This document shows, piece after piece, positions 11,697 to 22,841 of a DNA stretch of 64,000 nucleotides; within the stretch, counting starts at the first letter, position 1, and the number at the start of each line of letters is the position of its first letter. The position numbers and the translations under genes were made by a program. The notes below the pieces were generated by a model. The model was not told where the DNA came from. It ran no database searches and saw nothing but the letters and a program-made list of their open reading frames with translations. The stretch lies in NCBI GenBank assembly GCA_027257055.1, contig JAPVLO010000181.1, positions 2,480,001-2,544,000 on the forward strand, read 5' to 3'. Source of the stretch: Cephalopachus bancanus. Lineage: Eukaryota; Chordata; Mammalia; Primates; Tarsiidae.

Positions 11697-11894
11697 TGAG
11701 TTTTGCTCTATATTTGTATAGAATACTTATTTTTTCAAGATTATACCATGCCAAGTTCTCCTTTTGTAACTATCCTTCCCTCCCCGTTTTCTACTCTCCA
11801 TCACTTGAGTTCCCATGCAAACACACACACTCAAAAGAAAAAAAATACAAATCAGTTTCTTATAAATAGCATTTTTTAAATCGTAAATAAATTA
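10017..11894. other. Intergenic DNA, no gene recognised; contains a hairpin and a GA tract
   Basis: Low-GC sequence without a recognisable gene. It contains an inverted repeat TCGAACCAG/CTGGTTCGA (11067-11103) and a 23-nt stretch flanked by splice-like AG and GTAAGT at 11438-11460, both listed in the findings. The GA microsatellite at 11639 is annotated separately. Confidence 0.5.
11639..11692 (+). repeat. (GA)n microsatellite
   Basis: About 27 GA units without interruption, on the plus strand. Confidence 0.97.
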
Positions 11895-12345
11895 TCAAAT
11901 AAGCCCAGGAGCATATTTTGAAAATAATATACTATGAAAAAAGACAAATGATTTATGATCTCTTTTATATGTGGAATCTAAAAAGGTCAATCTCATAGAA
12001 ACATAGGATAGAAAGGTGGTTACCAGAGGCTGGGAGAAGAAGATAGGTAGAGACGAAATGGTTGATTGAAGGATGCAGAGTTTCAGTTCAACAGGACAAA
12101 TAAGTTTTAGTGATCTGTTTGCACTGCATGGCAACCACAGTTAATCATAATATTTGGTATATTTCAAAATTGTTAAAATAGATTTTCAATGTTCTCACCA
12201 CACAAAACTGACAAATTGGTGATGTGACAGATATGTAAATTAGTCTGAATCTTTCTACAATGTATAGTTAGATTGCAGCATCACATTATACCCCATAAAT
12301 ATGCACAATTATTATTTGTTAATTTAAATTTTTTAAAAAGCCAGT
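11895..12345 (+). mobile_element. Old L1 3' end (L1M type)
   Basis: ATGTGGAATCTAAAAAGGTC, GTGGTTACCAGAGGCTGGGAG, CAATGTTCTCACCAC and CCATAAATATGCACAATTATT occur in the order expected for the ORF2 tail and 3'UTR of old L1MA/MB-type elements. It ends in an AT-rich tail near 12345. Confidence 0.75.
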
Positions 12346-12640
12346 CACAGGATATGTAAAGTATGATTCCTTTATATAGAATTGAAAGTCAAACAAGACA
12401 AAATTATACATATACACACATGTACTCAAATGCAAGGGAATTTGTTTTACTACACAATTCAAAGCAGTAGCTACTTCTAGGAGGAACACACAGGAACTTC
12501 AAAGGAATTGAGGTTCTATTTTCTTGGGGAGTATGTGGGCATTTATTTTATTTTAAAATTATTATTAATATTATTTAAAATGTATATGCATGTTATATTA
12601 CTCTTTTATATGTATAATATATTTTAGAATAAATGAAGAG
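12346..12640 (+). mobile_element. Possible second old L1 3' relic
   Basis: The order GTATGATTCCTTTATATAGAAT, then AGCAGTAGCTACTTCTAGGAGG, then TTTATTTTAAAATTATTATTA resembles the last part of old L1/HAL1-like 3' ends. The assignment is weak. Confidence 0.4.
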
Positions 12641-12891
12641 GAAGTATGTTACTATTTTACTTTCTAGAGAATGACTGTATTCTTAGAAGATTCCAGATAA
12701 ACAAAATAGTGAGAGGTCAATGAGGTTTGATAAAAATAAACATAAAAATTATTATTTACTAATAAATAACCTGTTTAGAAAATATATAGAAATGTTTTGT
12801 ACCTGATAGCAAAAACATTCTTAATTTTCCAAGGAATAAGCCTGACAAAGAATGTGTAACACATATAAAGAACACTGTAAGAGTTTGCTGA

Positions 12892-13172
12892 GCCGGGCTC
12901 AGTGGCTCAGCCTGTAATTCTGCACCTTTGGGAGGTTGAGGTGAGTGGATTGCCTGAGCCTGCGGGTTTGACACCTGCCTGGGCAGCGAGACTTCATCTC
13001 TACAATAAATAAAAAAATCAGCCAGGTGTGGTAGCGCATGCCTGTAATTCCAGCTCCTTGGAAGGCTGAGGCGGAAGGATCGCCGGAGCCCAGCAGGTAT
13101 AGGCTGCGGTGGCCGGGAGCAGCCACTGCACACCAGTCTGGGTGACAGAGTGAGATTCCAACTCAAAAAAAA
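12892..13172 (+). mobile_element. Alu SINE, plus strand, 5-bp-deleted subtype
   Basis: A complete dimeric Alu from GCCGGGCTCAGTGGCTCAGC to an A9 tail. The target duplication is perfect: agagtttgctga at 12880-12891 and at 13173-13184. Between the box-B-like left arm and GAGAC the spacer reads CCTGGGCAGCGAGAC, five bases shorter than CCTGGGCAACTTGGTGAGAC seen in the copy at 45777. Confidence 0.96.
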
Positions 13173-13219
13173 AGAGTTTGCTGAAGGGTATAAAGTTCTC
13201 AATGTATGCAAAGAAATAC

Positions 13220-13325
13220 TTGTCAGAGAGAGGTCTTGGAAGAGGTCAAACCTGCGGACACCTTGATCTTGAATGTCCAGGCTTCAGAACTATGAGAAAT
13301 AAATTTCTGTTATTAAAAAAAAATG
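13220..13325 (+). mobile_element. Possible MaLR-type LTR 3' part
   Basis: CACCTTGATCTTGAATGTCC followed by CTTCAGAACTATGAGAAATAAA resembles the 3' half of mammalian MaLR/MLT-like LTRs including their polyadenylation signal. The fragment is short and the name is uncertain. Confidence 0.4.
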
Positions 13326-14004
13326 CTTGTCGACCTCTAACAGACATCTTCTCTGAACCCTTTCATCACATCTATGCTTCAAACCTAGCGGAGAGAAGTC
13401 TGATGCAGTTGATGGAATTCACATGTACTGTCTTGGTCACTTTTTCTCAGGGTGAAGCTTTGAAAGACCTGGAAACTTCATCCTTTTTTTTTTTCCCCAT
13501 CAAGTTTGGCCTCTTCTCTTTCACTGGACTCTCTTTTTTTCCCCACCTTATCTGGCTTTACTTTGGATATTACCCTCAATGAGGGAAGAAATGTGGCATT
13601 CCACTGGCAAGATTTGGTGTTTGGAGTTTAGTATTGGTTTATGGTGAAAGCAGAAGAGGGCAGTGCGGCAAGATCTGGGAGAAAAGGACTGATGACATCT
13701 GGCATAGCCAGAGCAGATTCTTCTTTGATTTTAGACTAGTCACACTGATGTAACCTAAAAAAACAGATCCTCACTTGGTCCAAACTACCTTACAAAGAAT
13801 GTGAATAAGGTGCAGGGCCAAAGTGTCAATTAATAATAAAATATTATTTTTCTTTCTTTGAGAAATTAAAGAAAAAATAATTGATTCTGCCAAGGCAAAA
13901 TTCAATTATTTTCTTTCAATATCTCACAATATTTTCTAATGATGGTATGTTTCAGAATAGGAAGATGATGAGTTACAGAGATGCTCTCCAAATGAAGCTA
14001 TACA
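13326..14004. other. Intergenic DNA with no recognised feature
   Basis: An open frame of 134 codons (13178-13582, plus) crosses the preceding repeat and has no recognisable motif. I treat it as chance. Confidence 0.45.
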
Positions 14005-14159
14005 TTTAATAATTCTTACTGTTTTTATTTCAATAGCTTTGAGGGGTACACATAGTTTTGGTCTGGGCTTTAAAGTGTAGCCACCTGTGTACATGGTACC
14101 TGCTAGGTGATTTTTTGACCCTCCACTCCTTCATCCTTGCCCTTCTGAGTCTCCAGTGA

Positions 14160-17100
14160 TCATTATAACATTCTTTATGTCTTTGTACATTGCTTCCACT
14201 TATAAGTGAGAATATGTGGTCCTTGGTTTTTCATTCCTGAGTTAGTTCACTTAGGATAATGTTCTCCAATTCCATCCAAGTTTCTGTAAAAGACATTATT
14301 ATCATTCTTTTTGATAGCTGAATAGTATTCCATGCTATATATATATATCTCATTTTCATTATCCAATGATCACTTGGTGGACATTTGGGTTGATTCCACA
14401 TCTTGGCAATTGTGAATACTGCTGAGATGAATATGCAGGTGCAGGTGTCTCTTTTATATAACAATGTCTGTTCATTTGGTAGATACCTACTAGTGGGATT
14501 GCTGGATCAAATGGTGGATCTACTTTTAGTTATTTGAGAACTCTTCATACCGCTGTCCATACAATTTGTTCTAACTAACATTCCCACCAACAGTGTCTAA
14601 GTGTTCCCTTTTCTCTGCATCTGTGCCAGCATCCATTGTTTTTTGATTTTCTAATAAGGCTGAAAAGTGGTATCTTATTGTGGTTTTGATTTGGATTTCC
14701 CTGATGATGAGTGATGTTGAGCAATTTTTCATATGTTTATTGACTATTTGTATATCTTCTTTTGAGAGATGTCTGTTAATGTCATTTGCCCACTTTTTAA
14801 TGGGGTTATTTGCTTTTTCTTGCTGATTTGCTTGAGTTTTTGTAGATTCTGGTTATTAGTCTGTTGGTCAGATAGTTTGCAGATATTTTCTCCTATTCTG
14901 TAGATTGCCTACTTGCTCTGTTGATTATTTCTTTTGCTGTGCAGAAACTTTTTAATCTAACTAAATCCCATTTGTTTATTTTTTACTTTTTTTTTTGGTT
15001 TTAGGAATAAATTATTGCATAAGCCAACATTCAGAAGAGTTTTTCCTAGGTTTCTTCTAGGATTTTTATGATATCAGGTCTCACATTTAAGTCTTTAGTT
15101 TATCTTGAGTTAGCTTTCATATATAGGGAAGAGATAGTGATCAAGTTTCATTTTTTTGCATGTAGCTATACAATTTTTCCAACATCATTTGTTGAATGGA
15201 GTGCCCTTTCCTCAGTGTATGTTTTGGTCTATTTTGTCAAAGACCAGTTATTTACAAGTATCTAGATTTATTTCTGGATTCTCTATTTTGTTCCATTGGT
15301 TCATGTTTCTGCTCTTGTAATCAGTACCATGCTGTTTTGGTTACTACAGCCTTGAAGGATAGTTTGAAGTCAGGTAATTTGAAGCCGCCAGCTTTTTTCT
15401 TTTTTCTTAGGATTGCTTTGGCTATTCTGGCTTTGTTGTTGCTGTTGTTACATATGAATTTTAGTATTGTTTTTTCTAATTCTGTATAAATTTTTATTGG
15501 TAGTGTGAAGGGGATTGCATTGAATGTATAAATTACTTTGGGTAATATGGTCATTTTTAAAATGTTGATTCTTCCATCCATGAACATGAGATGTTTCTCC
15601 ATTTGTTTGTGTCCTCTAAAATTTTTTTCATCTGGGTTTTGTACCTCTCCTTGTGGAGATCTTTTACCTCCTTGTTTAAATATATGCCTAGGTACTTTAG
15701 CTTTTTGGCTGCTGTTGTAAATGGAATTGAGTTCTTAATTTTATTCTCAACTTGAATGTTATTGGCATATAGCAGTACTACTGATTTGTGTGTGTTGATT
15801 TTGTATCTTGAAACTTTACTGAATTTATTAATCAAGTCCAGGAGTCTTTTGTAGGCATCATTAGGTTTCTCCAGGTGTAAGATCATGTCACTGGCATACA
15901 GAGATAGTTTGATTAGTTCTTTTCTAATTTGGCTACTCATTTATTTTTCTTGCCAGATTCCTCTGGCTAGGATTTCCAGTACTATTTCGAATAGTAACAG
16001 TGAAAGTGGGCATCCTTGCCTTTTTCAAGTTCTGAGGAGAAATGTGTTCAAATTTTCTCTTCTCCAGATGACACTGGTTGTGGGTTTGTCATATGTAGCT
16101 TTTATTATTTTGAGAAATTTTCCGTTTATAACTATTTTGCTGAGGGTTTTACCATGAAGGGATGCTGGATTTTATCACATGCTTTTTCTGAGTCTATTGA
16201 GATGATCATATGATTTTTGTTTTTATTTCTGTTAATGTGGTGGATCATGTTTATTGACTTGGATATGTTGAATCACCCTTGCATCCCTGGGATAAAACCC
16301 ACTTGCTCGTGTTTTTTTTGTTTTTTTGTTTGTTTGTTTTTAAAGTTACCATGCTGTTCAATTCAGTTCACTAATATTTTGTCAAAGATTTTCACATCTA
16401 TGTTCATAAGTGATATTGGTTTCATAGAATGTGTTAAGGGCGATTTTCTCTTTCTCAATCTTGTGAAATAGCTTCAGCAAAATTGGTGCCATTTCTTCTT
16501 TGAAGTGCTGGTAGAATTCAGTTTGTGAGCCTATCAGGTCCTGGACTTTCTTTTGTTAGGAGACTTCTAATAACTGTTTTATCTCACTACTCATTATTGG
16601 TCTGCTTAGGGTTTCTTATTCTTCCTAATTAAAGATTGGGGGTTATATGTTTCAAAATTATTTATTTCTACCGGATTGTCCAGTTTGTTTTAATAGAGGT
16701 ATTTATAATAGTCTTAGATGATCTTTTGAGTTCCTGTCATATCATTTGCAATGTCTCCATTTTTGTTTCTGATTGAGCTAATTTGAATCTTCTCTCTTTA
16801 TTTTTAAATTAATCTGGCTAGCAGTCTATCAATTTTGTTTATCTTTCAAAGAAACTAACTTTTTGTTTCACTGATCCTTAGTATTGTTTTTGTGATTTCA
16901 ATTTCATTTAGTTTTATGCCAATCTTCATTATTTTTCTTCTGCTAACTTTTGGTTTGGTCTATTCATGTATTTCTAGTTCCCTGAGGTGTGCTGTTAGGT
17001 TGTCAACATGTGATCTTTCAGTCTCATTGATGTAGGCCTTAAACACTATAAATGTATCTCTGAGCACGACTTTGGCTCTATCCTAGAGGTTTTGATAATT

Positions 17101-17960
17101 TGTTTCATTGTTGTCATTCATTTTGAGGAATTTTTAAATTTCCATTTGATTTCATTTTTTATCTAAAATTCATTCAGAAACAGATGTTCAATTTCTATGT
17201 TTTAGTTTTGTTTTGTGAGTTCTTCTTGGAATTAATTTCTAGTTCTAATCCACTATGGTCCTAGAAGGTGTTTGATATGATTTTGAATTTTTGAAATTTG
17301 TTGAGATTTGATTTGTGACCTAGATATGGTATATCTTGGAGAATTTTCTAAGTGCTGATGAGAAAAATGTATATTCTGTAGTTTGGGTATAGTATGTTCT
17401 GTAGACATCTGTTGTCCTATTTGCTGTAGGATTTAGTTTAACTCCAGTATTTATTTGTTGACTTTCTGCCTTGATGATCTGTTTATTGCTGTCAGTGGAG
17501 TTTGAAGTCTCTCACTATTATTATATTGCTGTCTATCTCTTTTTTAAGGTCAAATAGAATTTGTTTTATAAAGCTGAGGGCTCTGGTGTTGTGGCATATA
17601 TATTTAAAATTGTTAGGTCTTCTCATTGTATTGGTCCCTTTCTCACTATATAATAACCATCTCTGTCTTTTTAAATTATTGTTAATTTAAAGTCTGTTTT
17701 ATCTGACATGAGAATGGCTGCTCCTATTTGGTTTGGGTTTCCATTTGTGAAAAAATATTTTTTCCCACCTTTTTATCTTGAGTCTAAAGCAGTCTTTGTC
17801 AGTTAAGTGAGTCTCTTGAAGGTAGCAGAAACTTGGGTTGTGTTTTCTTTAAAATTCATTCTGCTAGTCTAAATCCTTTTAGTAGGGCACTGAGACTATT
17901 TGCATTTAGAGTTAATAAAAATATAGAAGGTATTATTCCTTTCATCATACTGATTGTCAT
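14160..17960 (-). pseudogene. L1 ORF2 (endonuclease and reverse transcriptase), broken
   Basis: The C-terminal part reads DTCTCIFISAVFTIAKMWNQ (14464 down). The RT/thumb parts are open as a 127-codon piece (15940-15557: KLIKLSLYASDMI in the FADD-motif area, then SRYKINTHKSVVLLY) and a 93-codon piece (15602-15321: [20 protein letters not shown]). The FADD-equivalent reads YASDM, so the first residue of the catalytic Asp pair is changed to Ser. The endonuclease N-terminus near 17960 is recognisable (LNANSLSALLK). Frames shift repeatedly. Confidence 0.82.
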
Positions 17961-18039
17961 CTGGTCATTTTATTTATTTATTTTCTCTATTGTGTTGGTG
18001 TTTCATAAGACCTGTGAGCTTTATGGTTTCCAGCATTTT

Positions 18040-18960
18040 CTACTGGTGTATTTGAACTTTTGTTTTGTATTTAGAGCTCCTTTGAGTATTTCTTATAGAG
18101 CTTGTGTACTGGTGACGAATTCCCTCAGCATTTGCTTATCTGGGAAAAACTTCATTTCTCCATCGTTTATGAAACTTAGTTTTGTGGGATACAAATTCTT
18201 GGCTGACTGTTATTCTGTTTGAGGAGATTGAAGATGGGGCCCCAATCCCATCTGGCTTGCAGGATTTCTTCTGAGAAGTCCGTTTAATCTTATAAGTTTA
18301 CCTCTTAAGTTGTTTGATGCTTTTGTAAATTGCAAATTTGTAACTTCTCTTAAAATTATTTCTTTCACACTAACTTTGCATACCCAGATGATTATATACC
18401 TTTTTGCAATAAAGCTTCTGGGGATTCTTTGGGCTTCTTGTATCTGAATGTTTAAATCTCTGACAAGGTCAAGGAAGTTTTCCCCCATTATTTTCTCAAA
18501 TAGGTATTCCAAACCTGTTGCTTTCTCTTCTTCCTCAGGAACACCTATGATTCTTAGGTTTGGACATTTTACATAGTTCTACATTTTTTGGGGGGGAGTT
18601 TTGTTCTTTTCTCTTGATCCTGTTTTCATTATTGTTGTCTGATTAGGTTAATTCAAAAATCTTTCTTCAAACTCTCAGGTCACTTCTTCTGTTTGTTCTA
18701 GTCTACTAATTGATTCTTTTATTTCCAGAATTTCATCTTTGCTTTTTTTTCTTTAATATTTCTATCTCTTTGGAGAATTTTTTATTCATGTCATGAAGAG
18801 TTTTTTTTTTTTTAATTTCTTTATGTTGGTTTTCTATTTTCTCCTGAAATTTATTGATTGATTTTATAATCAACCTTTTGAATTCTGTGTCTGGGATTTT
18901 AAAATTTTCATTTTGGATGCAATTTGTTGCTGAAGAGTTGATGTGGTCTTCTGGAGGTGT
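18040..18960 (-). pseudogene. L1 ORF1 remnant
   Basis: The open piece 18512-18210 contains ENFLDLVRDLNIQIQEAQRI and KVSVKEIILREV. These correspond to the ORF1 RNA-recognition domain (compare FPHLLKDEKIQTQEIQR in the L1 at 23091). Flanking frames are closed. Boundaries are approximate. Confidence 0.72.
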
Positions 18961-19119
18961 TGGAAAACTCTCTTTCTCATATTGTCAGAATTACTTTTCT
19001 GGTTCCTTCTCATTTGGGTATGATACGAGACCTGCTTATATCTGTCCATATTAACGCAGTCCCTAGAGAAGGGCATGGCAAAGGGTCCAAGTGGTCCTGC
19101 ACATTCCCCAACACATTAC

Positions 19120-19659
19120 TGAGAATCCACTTGTCTTCTATGCACTCTCAGTAAGTAGCTTCAGGGGATCCTTGACTTCCCTGCAGACTACACTCAAAGA
19201 TTTAAATCCCTATTTACTCCCTTTCTTTACAGTCAGAGGTTTGAACAATATAGTATCAGGGTAATTGTAAGTCTTGTGATTTGTATACCTTTTACATCAA
19301 TGTAATCATAAGTCTTGTGATTTGTGTAGCATTTGCAGCAATGTACCCATAAATCTTGTGATTTGTATAACTTTTGTAATGTGTGATGTCTTAGGCTTTG
19401 TGAACTTCCTTTACTCTAAATGTCACTATCTAAATATAAAATGCAGCTGTAACTTAAGTTTTATAAAATGCTTTGCTGGCCACATGGCTAATGTATAGGT
19501 ACTGACAACTCTGGAGTACAAAAGTGGACTGCAAGGCCTGAAGGGTGAGCAGAACCATTTTAGGAACACCTTGAGTCTGGATTCAAACTCAGAAATAAAC
19601 TTCTTTCTACCAGTTCGCTGTCTCTTGATTTATTGGTAGCAAGTGTGAGCAGCCAAGCA
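19120..19659 (+). mobile_element. Solo ERV LTR (class I-like), 540 bp
   Basis: The segment begins TGAGAATCC and ends CCAAGCA (TG...CA) and is flanked by a 4-bp duplication TTAC at 19116-19119 and 19660-19663, the size expected for a gammaretrovirus-like integrase. It has a U3 with three 41-bp tandem units (19265-19385), a TATA-like AATATAAAA near 19430, an AATAAA signal at 19594-19599, and a U5 resembling class I LTRs (TTGATTTATTGGTAGCA, GAGCAGCC). There is no internal viral sequence, so it is a recombined solo LTR. It lies antisense inside an L1 5'UTR. Confidence 0.82.
19265..19385 (+). repeat. Three 41-bp tandem units in LTR U3
   Basis: The core CTTGTGATTTGT starts at 19273, 19314 and 19355, an exact 41-bp spacing. 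Units differ by several substitutions. Such direct repeats in U3 often act as enhancers; that is family knowledge only. Confidence 0.9.
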
Positions 19660-19740
19660 TTACATGAACCATAGCAAGTAGACTAGTTATTCTTATTTGA
19701 GATTGGCAGGGAGTTGATGTAGGTACTGCAGGTTTCCATT

Positions 19741-19741
19741 G

Positions 19742-19809
<68 letters not shown>

Positions 19810-19810
19810 C
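19741..19810. repeat. (AT)29 tract forming a perfect 70-bp palindrome
   Basis: The run is GGTTTT, then 29 AT units, then AAAACC. The non-AT flanks are themselves complementary, so all 70 bases are self-complementary. Confidence 0.95.
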
Positions 19811-20849
19811 TTGGTGTGGTGAGTTTATTAGTTACCAACTATGGCAGTCCTGTGCAGAGTACCTGCACTGACTCATAGTGTCCTGAGTGGTCAGAGTGAC
19901 TTGGAAAGTGGAGTTGACTGGGGTTTGGGATCAGGCCTTTCCCAAGGCTGAGGTATTACATTCAATATGGTGAGATATAATGTTTACCTCTGGCCAGGAA
20001 GTGGCACTTGTGGGAGAAATACAGCTGCAACAGTGGCTATGGGCTTTTTCCTTGGTGCGTGTTGCCCCAAGGAAGTACCCAACCAATCTAGATGGAGGGC
20101 AAGGGTCTGGAGATTACCCAAGTTCTCTGTTCTTTAGGCTTTGAGGGAGTGCAAGGGGTGGGGGGAAGGAGTTTGAACACCCCACAGTAGTGTACTCTTG
20201 GCCACCCCAGTGGATATTAGGAGGTAGTCCCAGGCCCCTGGAGTAACACTGTTGTGCAGAACAGGCACAGAAGAGTGAGAGGCACAGAAGAGTTATTGCT
20301 ATAAGTCCCACTCAGCTTCCCACCTTGGCCCCCAAGCAATTTGCCTTGTGAATGTTAAATTATAGCTGGCTTCAGGTCCTCAGGTGTTCTCAGACAACCC
20401 TCCCCCAGCCAGAAACTGTCTGTAGCCGTGGACTCCTGAATTCCTCTCACTCACCTTAATCACTGTTTCCAGAAGTTACCAGTGGACTGTGTGGTGCAGG
20501 TAAAATTATGGCCAGTTCCAACTCAGGTAAATGGATTTTTCCCTTATTTGCACTTTGTGGTTATTGCCACTTCTTTGAAGAATCATGGGGTGTACTGCTG
20601 GTCTTTCTCGGTGCTGAGAAAACTAAATTTTTGTTTACTTCATAGGAAAAACTCACTCTAGCTGCCTCACATTGGCTATCTTAATCCAAAGCTTAATAAA
20701 ATTTTAATAACTATGGAGACCAGTTACTTTTTTATCTTGAAAATATGATCAAGTTGTTTATCTTGAAAGATAATTGTAAAAGAATGTCTAGAAACTATAG
20801 AGAAAAAGGAATAACAAGTAAATTGCATTAACAATTATAATTATATACA

Positions 20850-21310
20850 ATAATTTTACTATAACTAAAACTGTACTATTAGCCCAGAAATAGACAAATT
20901 GATCAGGAGTGGAATAAAAGGCCTAGAAACTATAAATATATAGGAATTTGATATGTGATAATAGAAAACATTTAAAATTAATGAAAAATCTAAACAACAA
21001 ATATCACTGTTATAATTGGATAACAATTTGGGGGAAAATATGTTAGATAACTAATTACCACTATAGTAAACAATAACTTTCAAGAAGGTTAAAGATTTGA
21101 ACATACAAACCATGTAAGTTTCAAAAGGAAAAAAGAGAATATTTTTCAATCTTAAAACAGGGATGATTTTCTTTAGCATGGTGCCTAAGTCTGAATATAT
21201 AAAAGAAAAAAGAAATTGATTTGCCTTAGTAAATTAGAAACATGTGAATGGAAAGAGGCTACAGAAAAGGTGAAAGTCAAGAGATAAGCTGGGAAATGTT
21301 TTCATAAAGG
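20850..21310 (+). mobile_element. Old L1 ORF2 relic (L1M type)
   Basis: CCCAGAAATAGAC, ATAGGAATTTGATATGTGATA and later AT-rich text follow the ORF2 C-terminal region of old L1 elements. It is heavily diverged. The flanking 20689-20849 is AT-rich with no feature. Confidence 0.5.
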
Positions 21311-21347
21311 GGATTAACGTACATTAAAGAGATTAAAACAAAAGAGA

Positions 21348-22841
21348 AACTTCTGGCAAGATGGTGATGGGGCAGCCTGGTCTATGAAACCCTCTGCAAA
21401 GGAGAACGCAGAGGATCTCTGGCTCTCTCCCTGGGAGCAGCAGATCCCAACGTCAGCAGCCTGCTTTTCACACAGAACTTGGCTGTTGCCACCGCTGGGT
21501 CATTGCAGCATCTGGACAGCCACTGCAACCACAGACATAGCAGCCACTGGTGCCGCTGCAGCCCCCATGGCGGCCATAGTGCATTGTACCACCCGTGCCT
21601 GAGGTGATCCACGACTTCAGTCCTTGAAGCTCCAGGAGGCAAGATCTGCTGGGATTGCTGGCACCTCTGTTGCCACTGTGACGTCCTACCAGCCGTGGGT
21701 CTCCTCCTGTGTGCCCTGAAGCAAGCTTCCATCTCGGCCTCTGCCTGACTCCTGTCTGGCTCCACCCCCTCTGGGGTGAGCAGCTGAGATAGAACCACTT
21801 GCTGGCGATTCAAGGTAACAACACCAAAACAGGAAAAAGCTTGAAAAATAGATACAGGCCAGACTTGAGTGGTGAACTGACGATGATCTGAACTGTCCTT
21901 CACAGCAGACCAGGGGCAACTGACCCTAACTGTGAAATTTACCAGCTAGAGAAGACAGCTAGAAATCAGAGCTGAAAGGACATTGGACTTAAACGAAAAG
22001 TCTCAGAGTGTGCTCAATTGGTTCTGTTAGTTTAATAACTTGATTCTATTCCTATTGTTTTGTTCCTTTTTTTCCTTTTCCTTTTCTTCTATTTTCTCCT
22101 CTCTGTAAACCATATCTTTGTATAGAAGAACAGCACACCAATAAGGTGGTTGGTTAGCTTGTATGTTAGCATCATTGTATGTTTTATTTTTTTGTATGGG
22201 AGTTGGTTAGTCTGTATCTGTGGTCTATTGTTTTTATCTGTTTCAGGTTAGGTCTCTCTCTTCATTTGTTGGTACACCATCTGTTTCCCACCTCACTCCT
22301 CTCTCTCTCCACCTCCCTCATCCCCCCATTGTCTTCTCCATTCTCTTCCCTCTGCTAACCACATTTTATTTCAGGGAGTAAACCTACAGCCCAACTGTAT
22401 GGACAGATTCCAAGGCAGTGGGAAGTGGGTTTCAGATTATCCATACACCTGTTGGCCAATGCCAGGACCTGCAGATAGATTTTAAATCATAGCTCCCCCC
22501 TTAAATAAATCTCAAAACTGTAAAAAGGACCACCCCCAACCTATAGTGCAACTCCAGAATTGAAAAAAGTAAGAGGGCATACATAAAGAATAGGAGATTG
22601 AACAAACAGAAGTAAAAACAGTCCCTCTACCCCTGAATTACAGAATTAAAGAAGGCGGTGACATGGAGGGAAGGAAAAAGTAGGAATGGGGAACAAACAG
22701 CACAAAGAAGAAAAACCAAAAGAAGAATATAGGTCTCACACAGACCCCTGGGAGGCCCCAGACACTGAGAAAACAGATTCCAGAACACAAACAATGAAGA
22801 GCCCCCAGAATGACTGGTCACATGCAACAAACCCAGACATC
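21348..22841 (+). promoter_or_regulatory. L1 5'UTR / internal promoter
   Basis: A 1.5-kb 5'UTR. Just inside the start is CAAGATGGTG (21357-21366), resembling the YY1 site that sets transcription start in human L1 (known there, inferred here). A second YY1-like word, CCCCCATGGCGGCCAT, lies at about 21564-21579. A pyrimidine-rich tract lies at about 22050-22110 and 22250-22360. The 3' half aligns with the minus-strand L1 at 3600-4020; the 5' head does not. An antisense open frame covers 21382-21903. Confidence 0.75.

Larger units (their letters stand above)
14005..20688 (-). mobile_element. L1 LINE with both ends present, minus strand, carrying an LTR insertion
   Basis: Read on the minus strand it begins at 20688 (GGATTAAGATAGCCAATGTG, then GAGGCAGCTAGAGTGAG, an older primate L1 5' start). 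It runs through a 5'UTR, ORF1 (about 18960-18040), ORF2 (about 17960-14160) and a 3'UTR with an A-rich tail near 14013. The 3'UTR words (GGTACACATAGTTTTGGTC, CTTATAAGTGAGAATATGTGG) differ from the other L1 lineage in the window. Without the 540-bp LTR at 19120 and the AT tract it is about 6.1 kb, near full length. Many stops are present. No convincing target duplication was found. Confidence 0.88.
18961..20688 (-). promoter_or_regulatory. L1 5'UTR, interrupted by LTR and AT tract
   Basis: A GC-richer segment between ORF1 and the L1 5' end at 20688. It contains the LTR (19120-19659) and a 70-bp AT palindrome (19741-19810) that are not part of the ancestral UTR. Role as internal promoter is family knowledge. 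Confidence 0.65.

Noticed and set aside
12759..13211. 150-codon minus-strand frame with Pro/Ser-rich text
   Set aside because: It is the antisense of the Alu at 12892-13172; the text LECSGRSRPPQPRPAGLR-like recurs at every Alu copy.
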